Assembly: GCF_014698825.1 (NCBI RefSeq)
Contig: NZ_JACJTT010000049.1
Location: 1 to 38,913, forward strand
DNA from: Richelia sinica FACHB-800
GTDB lineage: Bacteria; Cyanobacteriota; Cyanobacteriia; Cyanobacteriales; Nostocaceae
Direction of reading: 5' to 3'
DNA length: 38,913 nucleotides
Shown one piece after another: positions 27,933 to 35,819 of the stretch. Below the pieces are notes generated by a model that was not told the origin of the DNA, made no database searches, and was given only the letters and a program-made list of their open reading frames with translations. The translations under genes and the position numbers were made by a program. How positions within the stretch are numbered: position 1 is the first letter of the stretch; each line of letters begins with the position of its first letter.

Positions 27933-29612
27933 TTAATTACTAATGAACATTTTTCCAGAAACATTCATATCAGCTTCAAAAGATTGATTTAACTTAAAAC
28001 GGCTCATTTCTTGGCGTAAACCTTGGGCAATTTGATTAAGTTGGGCAATAGCCTGATTAATTTCCCGCAAGGAAGCCGCAGTTTGCACAGAATTACTACT
28101 CAACTGGGACATAGCATCACTAATTTGTGTTGCTCCTTGGGCTTGAGCTTCCATCCCCTGACTCACCGCTTCATACCTGGGGGTTAAATCCTGGACTTGT
28201 TCAATAATTTGCCCCATTTGCATACTAATATTTGCCACATCTTCCACACTCCGACTCACCTCTGTGGCGAATTTATCCATTTCCATTACTCCGGTAGATA
28301 CAGAAGATTGCATCTGTTTCACCATCTGTTCAATATCAATTGTTGCTACTGCTGTTTGGTCTGCTAATCTTCTAATTTCTCTGGCTACTACCGCAAAACC
28401 TAGCCCATATTCCCCGGCTTTTTCCGCTTCTATCGCTGCATTTAATGACAACAAATTGGTTTGGTCTGCCACTTTGGTAATTGTCACCACAATATTATTA
28501 ATATTGTTGGCTTTTTCACTAATTACTCCCAATCTAGCGGCAATGGAGTTTGTTGCTTCTAATAATTGCCTCATGGTTGATTCCATTTTCAGCAGGTCTT
28601 TTTGACTCTCGTTGGCTGCCACTGTCGTTACCTGTGACATTGTGGCTACTTCTTCTACTGTTTTTACCAGTTCTCTGGATGTTGCTGATATTTGCTTGGC
28701 TGCTGCTGTTACTTCATTTGTTGATGCTAATTGCTCTGTTATGCTTGCTTCTAGTTGTTTCCCTGATGCTGCTATTTGTGTCGCTGATGATGTTACCTGT
28801 ATGCCTGATTTTTGAATCTGTCTAATTAAATTACTCAGGTTATCTGCCATATTTTTGAGCGTAGACATTAACTTACCAATTACATCTGTAGATGTCACTT
28901 CTATATCAACGGTTAAATCACCAGCAGAAACTTTATCAGCTAAAGTAAACGCATTTTGTAATGCCTGGCTTAAAGCTCTACCAGGAATTAAGATAATAGC
29001 TAAAGATACTATCACTACTGTGATAATAATACATAATAAATTTCCCCAAATCACTAAGCTGGAGAAACTTTGAATTTGCATTAATTCCCGCTTTTGTGCT
29101 TCGAGAATCTGATCCTGTGTGGCTATAAGACCATCCATTATTTCCCGAATTTGATCCATTTTCTTTTTGCCTTGATTAGAAAGGATTAATTCTAAAAGTT
29201 CTTTATCTTTACCAGCCCTTTTCAAAGCTATGGTTGCTTCTAATTCTTTAAATTTTTCTCTGGACAGGGTTTCAATTTCAGCAATCATCTGAAGATTTTT
29301 AGGCTCGCTATTAAATTGCTGTTTTAAATCAACAATTTTTTCATTCAATTGGGTTTTAGCTTGGTTAAAAGGTTCTAGATATTCTTCTTTTTTAGTAATT
29401 ACAAATCCTCGTTGACCAGTTTCCGCATCTACTAGGGTTTTTTCAAGTCCTTTTAAATCTGCTTTAATTTCGTAGGTACTATTTACATGATTATTGGTTT
29501 CTCTGATTTGAGTATTGGTAGATTGAGCAATAAAGCTGGTAATACATGTGAATATGACTATAACTCCACATCCACCAAGGACAAATTGATTTAATTTTAA
29601 ACTCTGTTGCAT
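27933..29612 (-). CDS. Methyl-accepting chemoreceptor 2 (CHASE3 sensor, HAMP, MA)
   Basis: Transmembrane receptor, 559 aa from ATG 29612; a TTG 18 codons upstream is the alternative start. TM1 about 11-31; CHASE3 domain with [21 protein letters not shown] near 48-68; TM2 about 190-212; HAMP about 213-265; MA domain identical in protein sequence to that of receptor 1 from SGIQVTSS to SRFKL. C-terminal tail differs ([12 protein letters not shown]). It lies 65 bp upstream of receptor 1 and 397 bp downstream of cheR. With receptor 1 it gives two inputs to one signalling output. CHASE3 ligand unknown. Confidence 0.92.
   Translation of the reverse strand: MQQSLKLNQFVLGGCGVIVIFTCITSFIAQSTNTQIRETNNHVNSTYEIKADLKGLEKTLVDAETGQRGFVITKKEEYLEPFNQAKTQLNEKIVDLKQQFNSEPKNLQMIAEIETLSREKFKELEATIALKRAGKDKELLELILSNQGKKKMDQIREIMDGLIATQDQILEAQKRELMQIQSFSSLVIWGNLLCIIITVVIVSLAIILIPGRALSQALQNAFTLADKVSAGDLTVDIEVTSTDVIGKLMSTLKNMADNLSNLIRQIQKSGIQVTSSATQIAASGKQLEASITEQLASTNEVTAAAKQISATSRELVKTVEEVATMSQVTTVAANESQKDLLKMESTMRQLLEATNSIAARLGVISEKANNINNIVVTITKVADQTNLLSLNAAIEAEKAGEYGLGFAVVAREIRRLADQTAVATIDIEQMVKQMQSSVSTGVMEMDKFATEVSRSVEDVANISMQMGQIIEQVQDLTPRYEAVSQGMEAQAQGATQISDAMSQLSSNSVQTAASLREINQAIAQLNQIAQGLRQEMSRFKLNQSFEADMNVSGKMFISN
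27991..28808. repeat. Near-identical chemoreceptor signalling segment, copy B
   Basis: Partner of the block at 26246-27063. It encodes the same signalling helix for the CHASE3 receptor. Copies in direct orientation 1.7 kb apart could recombine and delete or swap sensory domains. Confidence 0.95.
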
Positions 29613-30009
29613 AGGTGTATGGTTTGTAAATAGCAGAAAACCTGTGAATATACTTAAAAATTCCAATCTATGTTTCAGAATTAATGGTAATAGATGAGTC
29701 AGGTTATAAAATTTTAGCCAGTTGTATTTTTGACGAAAAAAGGAGATTAAAACCTTAAAAATGCTTTTTAAATGCGGATAGAATAACTTCTAATATTAAA
29801 TTTTGCTGTTTAGCTCATTAAATATTTAATGAAGCTGAAATATCAGCATTCACCCCACTCTTAGAATTGTTGTATCACTCATTTCCCTGTTGCACAAGGT
29901 ATTGTAAATACCTGTAACTGCAATATTTCTTTCTCTAGAAAATTAACCAATACGTTGCAAATAAAAAATAAAAAAATTTATATTTATTAATAATCTCTGC
30001 ATGACAAAG
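29613..30009. other. Spacer between cheR and receptor 2
   Basis: 397 bp, AT-rich, no gene seen. It contains a small hairpin, AGGTATT (29897-29903) and AATACCT (29907-29913). It may contain an internal promoter for the receptor-cheW-cheA-cheB segment, or be a long leader; the hairpin has no T tract on the minus strand. Confidence 0.4.
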
Positions 30010-31269
30010 TTAAATATTTTGCAGTCGCTGAATCCGCTGCCACAGCAGGTTAGCATTAACCATATCTCCTTGATTTTCTCTCAATAACGCTAAATGAGTC
30101 AGCGCTTCTTGATGGGTAGGTTGTAGATAAATTGCCTTTTGGAAAGATTGTAAAGAGTCTTCAAGTTTTCCCATAGCTTGCTGTACTTGACCCAGTAAAA
30201 CATATGCCTCGACGCTGACACGATTTTTGCTGAGATAATGGTTGCATAGCTCAATTGCTTCTGGCAATCTACCTTCATCCGCTAAAGCTTTAGCTGTATC
30301 TAATAAGTTAGTGTCTGATGGTGGTTGATGAGTTTTGATATTGACTGCAACTGGTTGTGTTCGGGGTTTGGGTTGAGGTGGTACTTTTTTGTCTATCTTG
30401 CGTTGTTGTGAGTGGGTAGAATGAGAATTTTTATGAGCAGTTTTGTGTTCTCTTGGTTTAGTTGTAGGTTGAGTAAGGGTGGCTTTACGATAGGCAAATG
30501 CTAAAGGGTAAGGTACGGTAGCAAAGTGGGAGTTAAGGAGTAAACCAGCTTCTCCATGGCCGACAAACAACAAACCATCTGGACTTAGCAACCTATCCAA
30601 AATCTTCATAGTGCGTTCTTTGGTGGCACTATCAAAGTAAATTAATAAATTACGGCAAAAGATGATGTGGTAAGGGGGTGTACCAGCGAGAAAATCATAC
30701 TCTGCTAGGTTTCCTAACCGGAAGTTGATGTGATGACGCACCTGTTCAGATAAACAGTATCCTTTAGGTGTGGCTTGAAAATAACGCTCTTGAAAGGAAA
30801 GAGGGTTGCCACGAAAGGAGTATTGATTGTAAATTCCTGTTTGAGCAGCAAGTAGGCACTTTTTACTAATATCAATAGCATCAATGTGAAAGTTAGTTGG
30901 AGTCAACCCTGCTTCCCGGAGTGCGATCGCTATAGAATAGGGTTCTTCCCCCGTAGCACAAGGTACGCTCAAAATTCGCAGTACACTATTGCGGTTTTTT
31001 GGCAACCATTCCGATATTACATATTGTTGCAAAAACTTAAATGATTCCCTCTCCCGAAAAAACCAAGTTTCGGGAATAATCACCCTATCTATTAATGCTT
31101 CCCATTCCTGGGGAGACTGTTGAATATTTCTTAAATAGGTATCTATATCACTAATTTGGCAATCTGCCATTCGCATTTCAAAAGCTCTAGCGATCGCATC
31201 CGAGCCAATTGAGTACGGATCTAAACCTATTTTACATCTCAGTAACGCTTCAGCTTGAGAATATTTCAT
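30010..31269 (-). CDS. cheR: CheR methyltransferase with C-terminal TPR repeats (WspC-like)
   Basis: Methylates receptor glutamates with SAM. 419 aa: an N-terminal CheR helical domain (1-75), Rossmann methyltransferase about 75-260 with ETWFFRERESF, the SAM loop LSVPCATGEEPYSIA and IIFCRNLLIYF; a basic, Gln/Pro-rich linker about 268-320; and three TPR-like helices pairs from about 322-415 (ALADEGRLPEAIELC, AYVLLGQVQQAMGKLEDSLQSF). A TPR-bearing CheR is typical of Wsp-type systems. The gene directly abuts cheW at 31270 with no gap. Confidence 0.93.
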   Translation of the reverse strand: MKYSQAEALLRCKIGLDPYSIGSDAIARAFEMRMADCQISDIDTYLRNIQQSPQEWEALIDRVIIPETWFFRERESFKFLQQYVISEWLPKNRNSVLRILSVPCATGEEPYSIAIALREAGLTPTNFHIDAIDISKKCLLAAQTGIYNQYSFRGNPLSFQERYFQATPKGYCLSEQVRHHINFRLGNLAEYDFLAGTPPYHIIFCRNLLIYFDSATKERTMKILDRLLSPDGLLFVGHGEAGLLLNSHFATVPYPLAFAYRKATLTQPTTKPREHKTAHKNSHSTHSQQRKIDKKVPPQPKPRTQPVAVNIKTHQPPSDTNLLDTAKALADEGRLPEAIELCNHYLSKNRVSVEAYVLLGQVQQAMGKLEDSLQSFQKAIYLQPTHQEALTHLALLRENQGDMVNANLLWQRIQRLQNI

Positions 31270-31743
31270 TTAACCTGCCGGCAAAAAGTCTAGTTTTTCT
31301 GCCTCTGATAACAAATAATCAATTGGTAAATATTGAATTATACCTTGTTCATCTAATATCATTTTACCCACATAGGGAACCTTGCCAATTTGAAGATTTA
31401 CATCAACTAATCCCGCTTCACTCACATGTAAAGTTTCTACCACTCGTTCTGCCATTAAACCTAAAATATATTGTTCTTGCTGTTCTAAACCACTGCTTGG
31501 TTGATTATGAACACACTTTACTAAAATAATGCGTGTACTTAAATGTTCACAGCAAGGTTTTCCAGCAATGAACTGTGACAAATCCATAACTGGCACAATA
31601 CTATCTCGATAATTAAACACACCAACCATATATTCAGGTGTATGGGGTAGCTTGGTAAAACTCACTAGGGGAATTACTTCCAGAACCTGCTGACTTGGCA
31701 GTGCATAACGTTCATTATTAATATAAAACAGCAACATTAGCAT
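31270..31743 (-). CDS. cheW: CheW adaptor (WspB-like), first gene of chemosensory operon
   Basis: 157-aa single CheW domain (LFYINNERYALPSQQVLEVIP, VGVFNYRDSIVPVMDLS). GAGGTG is about 7 bases before the ATG at 31743, a good ribosome site. cheR begins at the base after its stop. It is probably the first gene of the operon that continues to cheB; the 175-bp spacer 31744-31918 should hold its promoter. A second adaptor with a Cys-rich N-terminus is downstream. Confidence 0.92.
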   Translation of the reverse strand: MLMLLFYINNERYALPSQQVLEVIPLVSFTKLPHTPEYMVGVFNYRDSIVPVMDLSQFIAGKPCCEHLSTRIILVKCVHNQPSSGLEQQEQYILGLMAERVVETLHVSEAGLVDVNLQIGKVPYVGKMILDEQGIIQYLPIDYLLSEAEKLDFLPAG

Positions 31744-31918
31744 GATGGCACCTCATCTCATATAGAACTTATTAAGTTGTGTATAGGTGACTAGATGAGC
31801 ATATTTATCTATATAAAATCAATCCCTTTGTGAATGAGTAATTATTTGACATATTTAGCCATATTCCAGCATTAGCAGGATATTCTCCAGCAAATATTAT
31901 GGCAATAAGTCTAGATGA

Positions 31919-32449
31919 CTATGGTGATAATTTGAGAATTCGATACTCAACAATGTTTAAAATCCTACCATCTAACTTAGTATATTCATATGCTTTATGA
32001 ATGACCCCACCTAGCTTTTCTGCAATATTTCTACTAGCTGTATTTTTACGGTCTACAGGATATTTGAGATATTCATAATCTAAGTTTGCTTCTGCCCATA
32101 ATTTCAGAGCATGGATTGTTTCTGTTCCATATCCTTGTCCCTGTGCTGATTTTTTCAACCACAGACCGGTTTTCGGGAATTTAGTGTTAATTTCCTGAAT
32201 ACCTGTGCAACCTACAAACTCGTGAGAATCTTTCCGTAAGATGACCAAGACTAAATTTTTGCCTTCTGCCATCTCTAGTAAAGATTGCTGAATAAAAAAT
32301 TCAGTATCGCTGATTTTTGGGCTAGGATTTACATATAAATAAGTAGCAATTTCTGAGGTGAATTCTCGAAATATATCTTCTTGATATTGGGGTGATATTG
32401 GCTTTAATAATAATCTTTGAGTGGATATGACCAAATTTAATAATTCCAT
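31919..32449 (-). CDS. GNAT N-acetyltransferase (RimJ/RimL-type)
   Basis: 176-aa acetyltransferase of the ribosomal-protein or antibiotic type. Features: start with STQRLLLKPISPQYQEDIF; central strands VGCTGIQEI and GLWLKKSAQGQGYGTETIHAL, the acetyl-CoA pyrophosphate loop (Q-x-x-G-x-G-style QGQGYG, about 116-121); and NTASRNIAEKLGG, a typical C-terminal motif. Substrate is unknown. Ordinary stand-alone gene. Divergent or unrelated to neighbours. Confidence 0.88.
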   Translation of the reverse strand: MELLNLVISTQRLLLKPISPQYQEDIFREFTSEIATYLYVNPSPKISDTEFFIQQSLLEMAEGKNLVLVILRKDSHEFVGCTGIQEINTKFPKTGLWLKKSAQGQGYGTETIHALKLWAEANLDYEYLKYPVDRKNTASRNIAEKLGGVIHKAYEYTKLDGRILNIVEYRILKLSP

Positions 32450-32599
32450 ATTTTTGCTATGGGTCTGTGGAATTAAATATACTGGTATATTTTAATATAG
32501 TATTTACTGGGAAGAGATGTCAATTTAACAGTCAGTATTTTTCAGTATTATATCTAACGAAAAACAGTTAACTTTCATCAAATCTTTAGCCAGAAAAAT

Positions 32600-32628
32600 T
32601 TGTCATAATTCTCTGAAAGAGCTAAAGT
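32600..32628 (+). promoter_or_regulatory. Sigma70-type promoter candidate for the 45-aa protein
   Basis: TTGTCA (32600-32605), a 17-nt spacer, then TAAAGT (32623-32628). The -35 matches TTGACA at five of six positions and the -10 matches TATAAT at four. It is about 105 bases before the ATG at 32733, giving a long leader. No experimental support. Confidence 0.45.
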
Positions 32629-32732
32629 TTTGTTAAGATGCAAGTGCTAGGGATAAAGTAGCGAAATTCAGCCCTCAAGGTGTGAAGAACTAAATAGCAC
32701 TAGCAGCCGAACAGAGTTCAAAAGGTGAAACA

Positions 32733-32870
32733 ATGACCACCTACATGTTTTTTGACGAAGCTCTTCGCATGTTGACCAATGCCTATTTGGTATCAGCAAT
32801 ACTCCTAATTGCCGGTTCAGGGATAGGCTTGGCTGTGATTGAAACCATTGAAAAAACAGGAGATCGCTAA
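32733..32870 (+). CDS. Single-pass membrane miniprotein, 45 aa, unrecognised
   Basis: ATG at 32733 has AGGTG about six bases before it. The product begins MTTYMFFDEALRMLTN, an amphipathic helix, followed by one hydrophobic span (about 17-36: NAYLVSAILLIAGSGIGLAV) and a charged tail ETIEKTGDR. A promoter candidate precedes and a hairpin follows. The size and layout are those of small thylakoid subunits of photosystems, cytochrome b6f or NDH-1, but the sequence matches none of the psb, pet, psa or ndh miniproteins I can recall. Coding is inferred from ribosome site, protein-like composition and context. Confidence 0.65.
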   Translation: MTTYMFFDEALRMLTNAYLVSAILLIAGSGIGLAVIETIEKTGDR

Positions 32871-32871
32871 A

Positions 32872-32894
32872 TTACACCCTTGGGTGTATTTCTC
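32872..32894 (+). terminator. Hairpin after the 45-aa protein gene
   Basis: TACACCC (32873-32879) and GGGTGTA (32882-32888) lie directly after the stop codon and are followed by TTTCTC. The palindrome has only two bases in the middle, so the folded stem is six pairs around a four-base loop. A weak intrinsic terminator. Confidence 0.45.
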
Positions 32895-32909
32895 AAAGCA
32901 AAATATTCC

Positions 32910-32973
32910 GTGCTGAGTATTGGGTTATGAGTGCTGAGTCCCCGTCATAACAATTGCACTCATCACTCAGCAC
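32910..32973. repeat. GTGCTGAG repeat cluster
   Basis: GTGCTGAG occurs at 32910-32917 and 32931-32938, and its complement CTCAGCAC at 32966-32973, within GAGTGCTGAGTCC...CACTCATCACTCAGCAC. This word family is a frequent Nostocales intergenic repeat as far as I recall. Confidence 0.6.
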
Positions 32974-33346
32974 TATTGTTGATATGGGATGACTATTAAT
33001 CAGTTACCACTCCTATGGGTAGCTTCACTGTCCTCAAACAATCAATAGACCTATCTAGCAATAATGGAGCGATGACAGGTATTTAAATTTTTGATGAAGA
33101 GACCAATTGAAAATCTTCTGTAATTTCCCCACAGTAGATTTTATATAAACTTTTGTAACGCTTGCAGATGATGACCGCGCTGACAGTTAAAAGCTAGCAA
33201 GTATGATACTGAGTGACGAATATATATTTTATTTGTCTAGAGTAATTATTTAACTACTGATTCCATTTTAAATCTTGGGCTGTGGATGGGGAATGCCTAC
33301 CTATTTGACCTATCTAATATTGTCCTCATCACTTAATTAGTTATGA
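32974..33346. other. Intergenic region, no gene seen
   Basis: 373 bp between the repeat cluster and the 67-aa gene. The longest open stretch I noticed is a 23-codon reading from ATG near 33015 and it has no protein-like features. No structure of note. Confidence 0.4.
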
Positions 33347-33550
33347 CTAATCAACTACTTTAATAAAGCCACTTTTTAAAGCATCAAATACTTTGTTGAT
33401 TTCCATTCTATCGTATTCGCTTAAACCTTCTTCAGATAGGAAGCTAGTCATCATTATTTGCTGATCCTGGCGCGTAATTCTGCGAATAGTAAAGATGCGT
33501 TCTAGAACAGACTTTAAGCTTGTGGAATTTGATTGCTCAGTAGTGTTCAT
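33347..33550 (-). CDS. Conserved small cyanobacterial protein (67 aa)
   Basis: 67 aa, all-helical look: SLKSVLERIFTIRRITRQDQQ, then MMTSFLSEEGLSEYDRMEINKVFDAL and a short basic-acidic end FIKVVD. Paralogues of this pattern (IxRxDQ, followed by LSEEER-like and INRVFD-like pieces, ending KVVD) occur repeatedly in filamentous cyanobacteria, to my memory, with no known role. Divergent from mtnP, with 182 bp between them. Confidence 0.75.
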   Translation of the reverse strand: MNTTEQSNSTSLKSVLERIFTIRRITRQDQQIMMTSFLSEEGLSEYDRMEINKVFDALKSGFIKVVD

Positions 33551-33732
33551 CTTGTTTACTAATGCTTTATCTAAAGTTTATATTTAATTGCACGATAACA
33601 AAATTGACTAATTTTTACATTAGTATCTTTACTTAAGTCAAAAAAAGCATTAATTGTGGCTATATGTGTTTTAAATTAAAGTATTTTCGGTAGAATAACT
33701 GAGTGATTTAAAGCAAGTCAAGGTAGGAAAAT

Positions 33733-34605
33733 ATGGCAGTAGCTCAAATTGGGATTATTGGCGGTAGTGGTTTGTACAAAATGGAGGAATTAAAAGATAT
33801 AGAAGAAGTGCAGATACAAACTCCTTTTGGTTCACCTTCTGATGCTTTGATTGTGGGAACATTGGCAGGTACAAAAGTTGCTTTTTTAGCTCGTCATGGT
33901 CGTAATCATACACTTTTACCTTCAGAATTGCCATTTCGAGCCAATATATATGCAATGAAAAAACTAGGTGTAAAATACTTAATTTCAGCCAGTGCTGTTG
34001 GTTCCTTGCAAGCAGAAGCAAAACCATTAGATATGGTAATTCCCGATCAGTTTATTGACCGGACAAAAAACCGAGAATCTACATTTTTTGGAGAAGGAAT
34101 TGTTGCCCATATTGCTTTTGGAGAGCCAATTTGCCCTAATTTAGCCCGAGTATTAACAGATGCGATCGCATCCTTAAATTTACCTGATGTTACTCTCCAT
34201 CGTGGTGGTACTTATGTGTGCATGGAAGGACCCGCATTTTCCACGAAAGCTGAATCTCATCTCTACCGCAGTTGGGGTGCAACCATCATTGGGATGACGA
34301 ATTTACCAGAAGCAAAGTTAGCAAGAGAAGCAGAAATAGCCTATGCAACTTTAGCTCTGGTTACAGATTATGATTGTTGGCATCCAGACCATGATAGTGT
34401 TACCGTAGATATGGTCATAGGCAATTTGCAGAAAAACGCCATTAACGCTCAAAAAGTCATTCAAGAAACTGTGCGACGCTTGAGCGAAAATCCTCCCACT
34501 AGTGATGCTCATTCAGCATTAAAATACGCAATTTTAACTAACTTAAATCATGCCCCTGCGGCTACAAAACAGAAGTTAGAATTGATTTTAGAAAAGTATC
34601 TATAA
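33733..34605 (+). CDS. mtnP: S-methyl-5'-thioadenosine phosphorylase
   Basis: Cleaves methylthioadenosine with phosphate to adenine and methylthioribose-1-phosphate, a salvage step after polyamine synthesis. 290 aa, PNP/MTAP fold: phosphate loop GIIGGSGLY (7-15), ARHGRNH (53-59), SASAVGSL near 85, the specificity region [32 protein letters not shown] and the purine-binding Asp in TDYDCWH. The TDYD form favours adenine-type substrates (MTAP) over guanosine/inosine PNP. AGGA is five to eight bases before the ATG at 33733. A hairpin follows the stop. Confidence 0.94.
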   Translation: MAVAQIGIIGGSGLYKMEELKDIEEVQIQTPFGSPSDALIVGTLAGTKVAFLARHGRNHTLLPSELPFRANIYAMKKLGVKYLISASAVGSLQAEAKPLDMVIPDQFIDRTKNRESTFFGEGIVAHIAFGEPICPNLARVLTDAIASLNLPDVTLHRGGTYVCMEGPAFSTKAESHLYRSWGATIIGMTNLPEAKLAREAEIAYATLALVTDYDCWHPDHDSVTVDMVIGNLQKNAINAQKVIQETVRRLSENPPTSDAHSALKYAILTNLNHAPAATKQKLELILEKYL

Positions 34606-34610
34606 CATTC

Positions 34611-34638
34611 TAGCCCTGGTGGACAACCGTCAGGGCTA
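34611..34638 (+). terminator. Hairpin after mtnP
   Basis: TAGCCCTG (34611-34618) pairs with CAGGGCTA (34631-34638) around a 12-nt loop, starting five bases past the stop. The flank after it is AAACCG with no T run, so termination strength is unclear. Confidence 0.5.
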
Positions 34639-34709
34639 AAACCGTAAACTATCCACGAAACATCACAATATCGTTAGAATTAAGAAGCATATTCAAGATT
34701 TTTTAGACT

Positions 34710-35603
34710 ATGTATCGTCCTTGGTTATCATTGACCTTAGCCCTAGTAGTAACTATATTCCTATCTGCTTGCACCACCCAAGCGCCTCCTACACCAATTT
34801 CCACTATTACTAGCAACAGTTCTACCCAGTTGAACATCAAATCAGCTAACCGAATCGTTGCCCTTTCCTCCCTATCTGCGGATATTATCGCCCAACTTGA
34901 TCAAACTAAACTGGTCGGTATCAGCGGTAGTAGTTTATTTAAAAACGACTCCAGATTCCAAGCTATTCCCAAAGTTAGTGAAGGTCAAAGTCCACCCAAT
35001 TTAGAAAAAATTGTCTCTTTAAAACCCGATTTGGTCATTGGTGCTGCCGGCTTTTCTGACCCAATTCTCCAAAAATTAAACCAACTGCAAATTCCCACAG
35101 TATCTACAAAAATCAATAGCTGGCAATCTTTAGAAGCATTTACAAAACAAATTGCTCAAGCTATGAATGTAGACTCTGCACCTTTACTCAAGCGTTATCA
35201 ATCCTTAATTGCCAGCAAGAACAGTAGAAATTTATCTACTTTAGTGCTAGTCAGTCGTCAACCAATTTTAACACCAAATAAAAACAGTTGGGCTGGTGAT
35301 TTATTAACTCAATTTGGTGCTAAAAATGTCGCCGCAGATTTACAAGGTAAAAGTCCCATCGGTGGATATGTTACCCTTTCTGCTGAAAGGATTTTAGCTG
35401 CAAATCCTGATATTTTAATCGTTGTTAATGCTGAACCCACTCTTTTAGATTCACTGAAAAAAGAAAGTTTTTGGAATCGATTAAAAGCTACTAAAAATAA
35501 TCAAGTGTATGTATTTGACTACTACGGTTTAGTTAATCCTGGTAGTTTAGAGGCCATTGAAAAAGCTTGTTCACAGCTAAAAGATATTTTGACCAAGCAG
35601 TGA
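34710..35603 (+). CDS. ABC transporter periplasmic binding lipoprotein (BtuF/FecB type)
   Basis: 297-aa helical-backbone (class III) metal-complex binding protein. Signal peptide with lipobox LSAC (C21 acylated). The mature part begins RIVALSSLSADIIAQL (48-63) and has VSEGQSPPNLEKIVSLKPDLVI, the standard lobe 1 of BtuF/FhuD proteins, a long helix near 135-165, and lobe 2 with PDILIVVNAEP and VYVFDYYGLVNPGS near the end. The ligand could be cobalamin, a siderophore or another iron complex; sequence alone does not decide. No permease or ATPase gene is adjacent. No riboswitch consensus was seen in the 104-bp leader. Confidence 0.87.
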   Translation: MYRPWLSLTLALVVTIFLSACTTQAPPTPISTITSNSSTQLNIKSANRIVALSSLSADIIAQLDQTKLVGISGSSLFKNDSRFQAIPKVSEGQSPPNLEKIVSLKPDLVIGAAGFSDPILQKLNQLQIPTVSTKINSWQSLEAFTKQIAQAMNVDSAPLLKRYQSLIASKNSRNLSTLVLVSRQPILTPNKNSWAGDLLTQFGAKNVAADLQGKSPIGGYVTLSAERILAANPDILIVVNAEPTLLDSLKKESFWNRLKATKNNQVYVFDYYGLVNPGSLEAIEKACSQLKDILTKQ

Positions 35604-35819
35604 ATCAACACTTGTCAGTTAATTTGTAAGGATTCAGGTCATGCCACAATTGCTACACCCTTTTGCTATTAATGATTGCCGGGAATAGCGAAGCTTGGCA
35701 TTAGTCAGATGAAGCACAGTGGAATAAAGCAATACCAGTATGTAAATTTTATGTTTATCATCCACTATATTACGTGTATACTAATTTACAGTAATAATTA
35801 AGATGCTGTGATTTGCTCA

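Noticed and set aside
26519-28825. Plus-strand open frames opposite the two chemoreceptor genes
   Set aside because: They occur twice because the 818-bp block is duplicated, and they encode leucine- or alanine-rich sequence with no family match. Minus-strand receptors explain the DNA.
35641-35690. Short reading from ATG 35641 (15 codons) before the exoprotein
   Set aside because: Too short, with no protein-like feature or ribosome site; probably noncoding.
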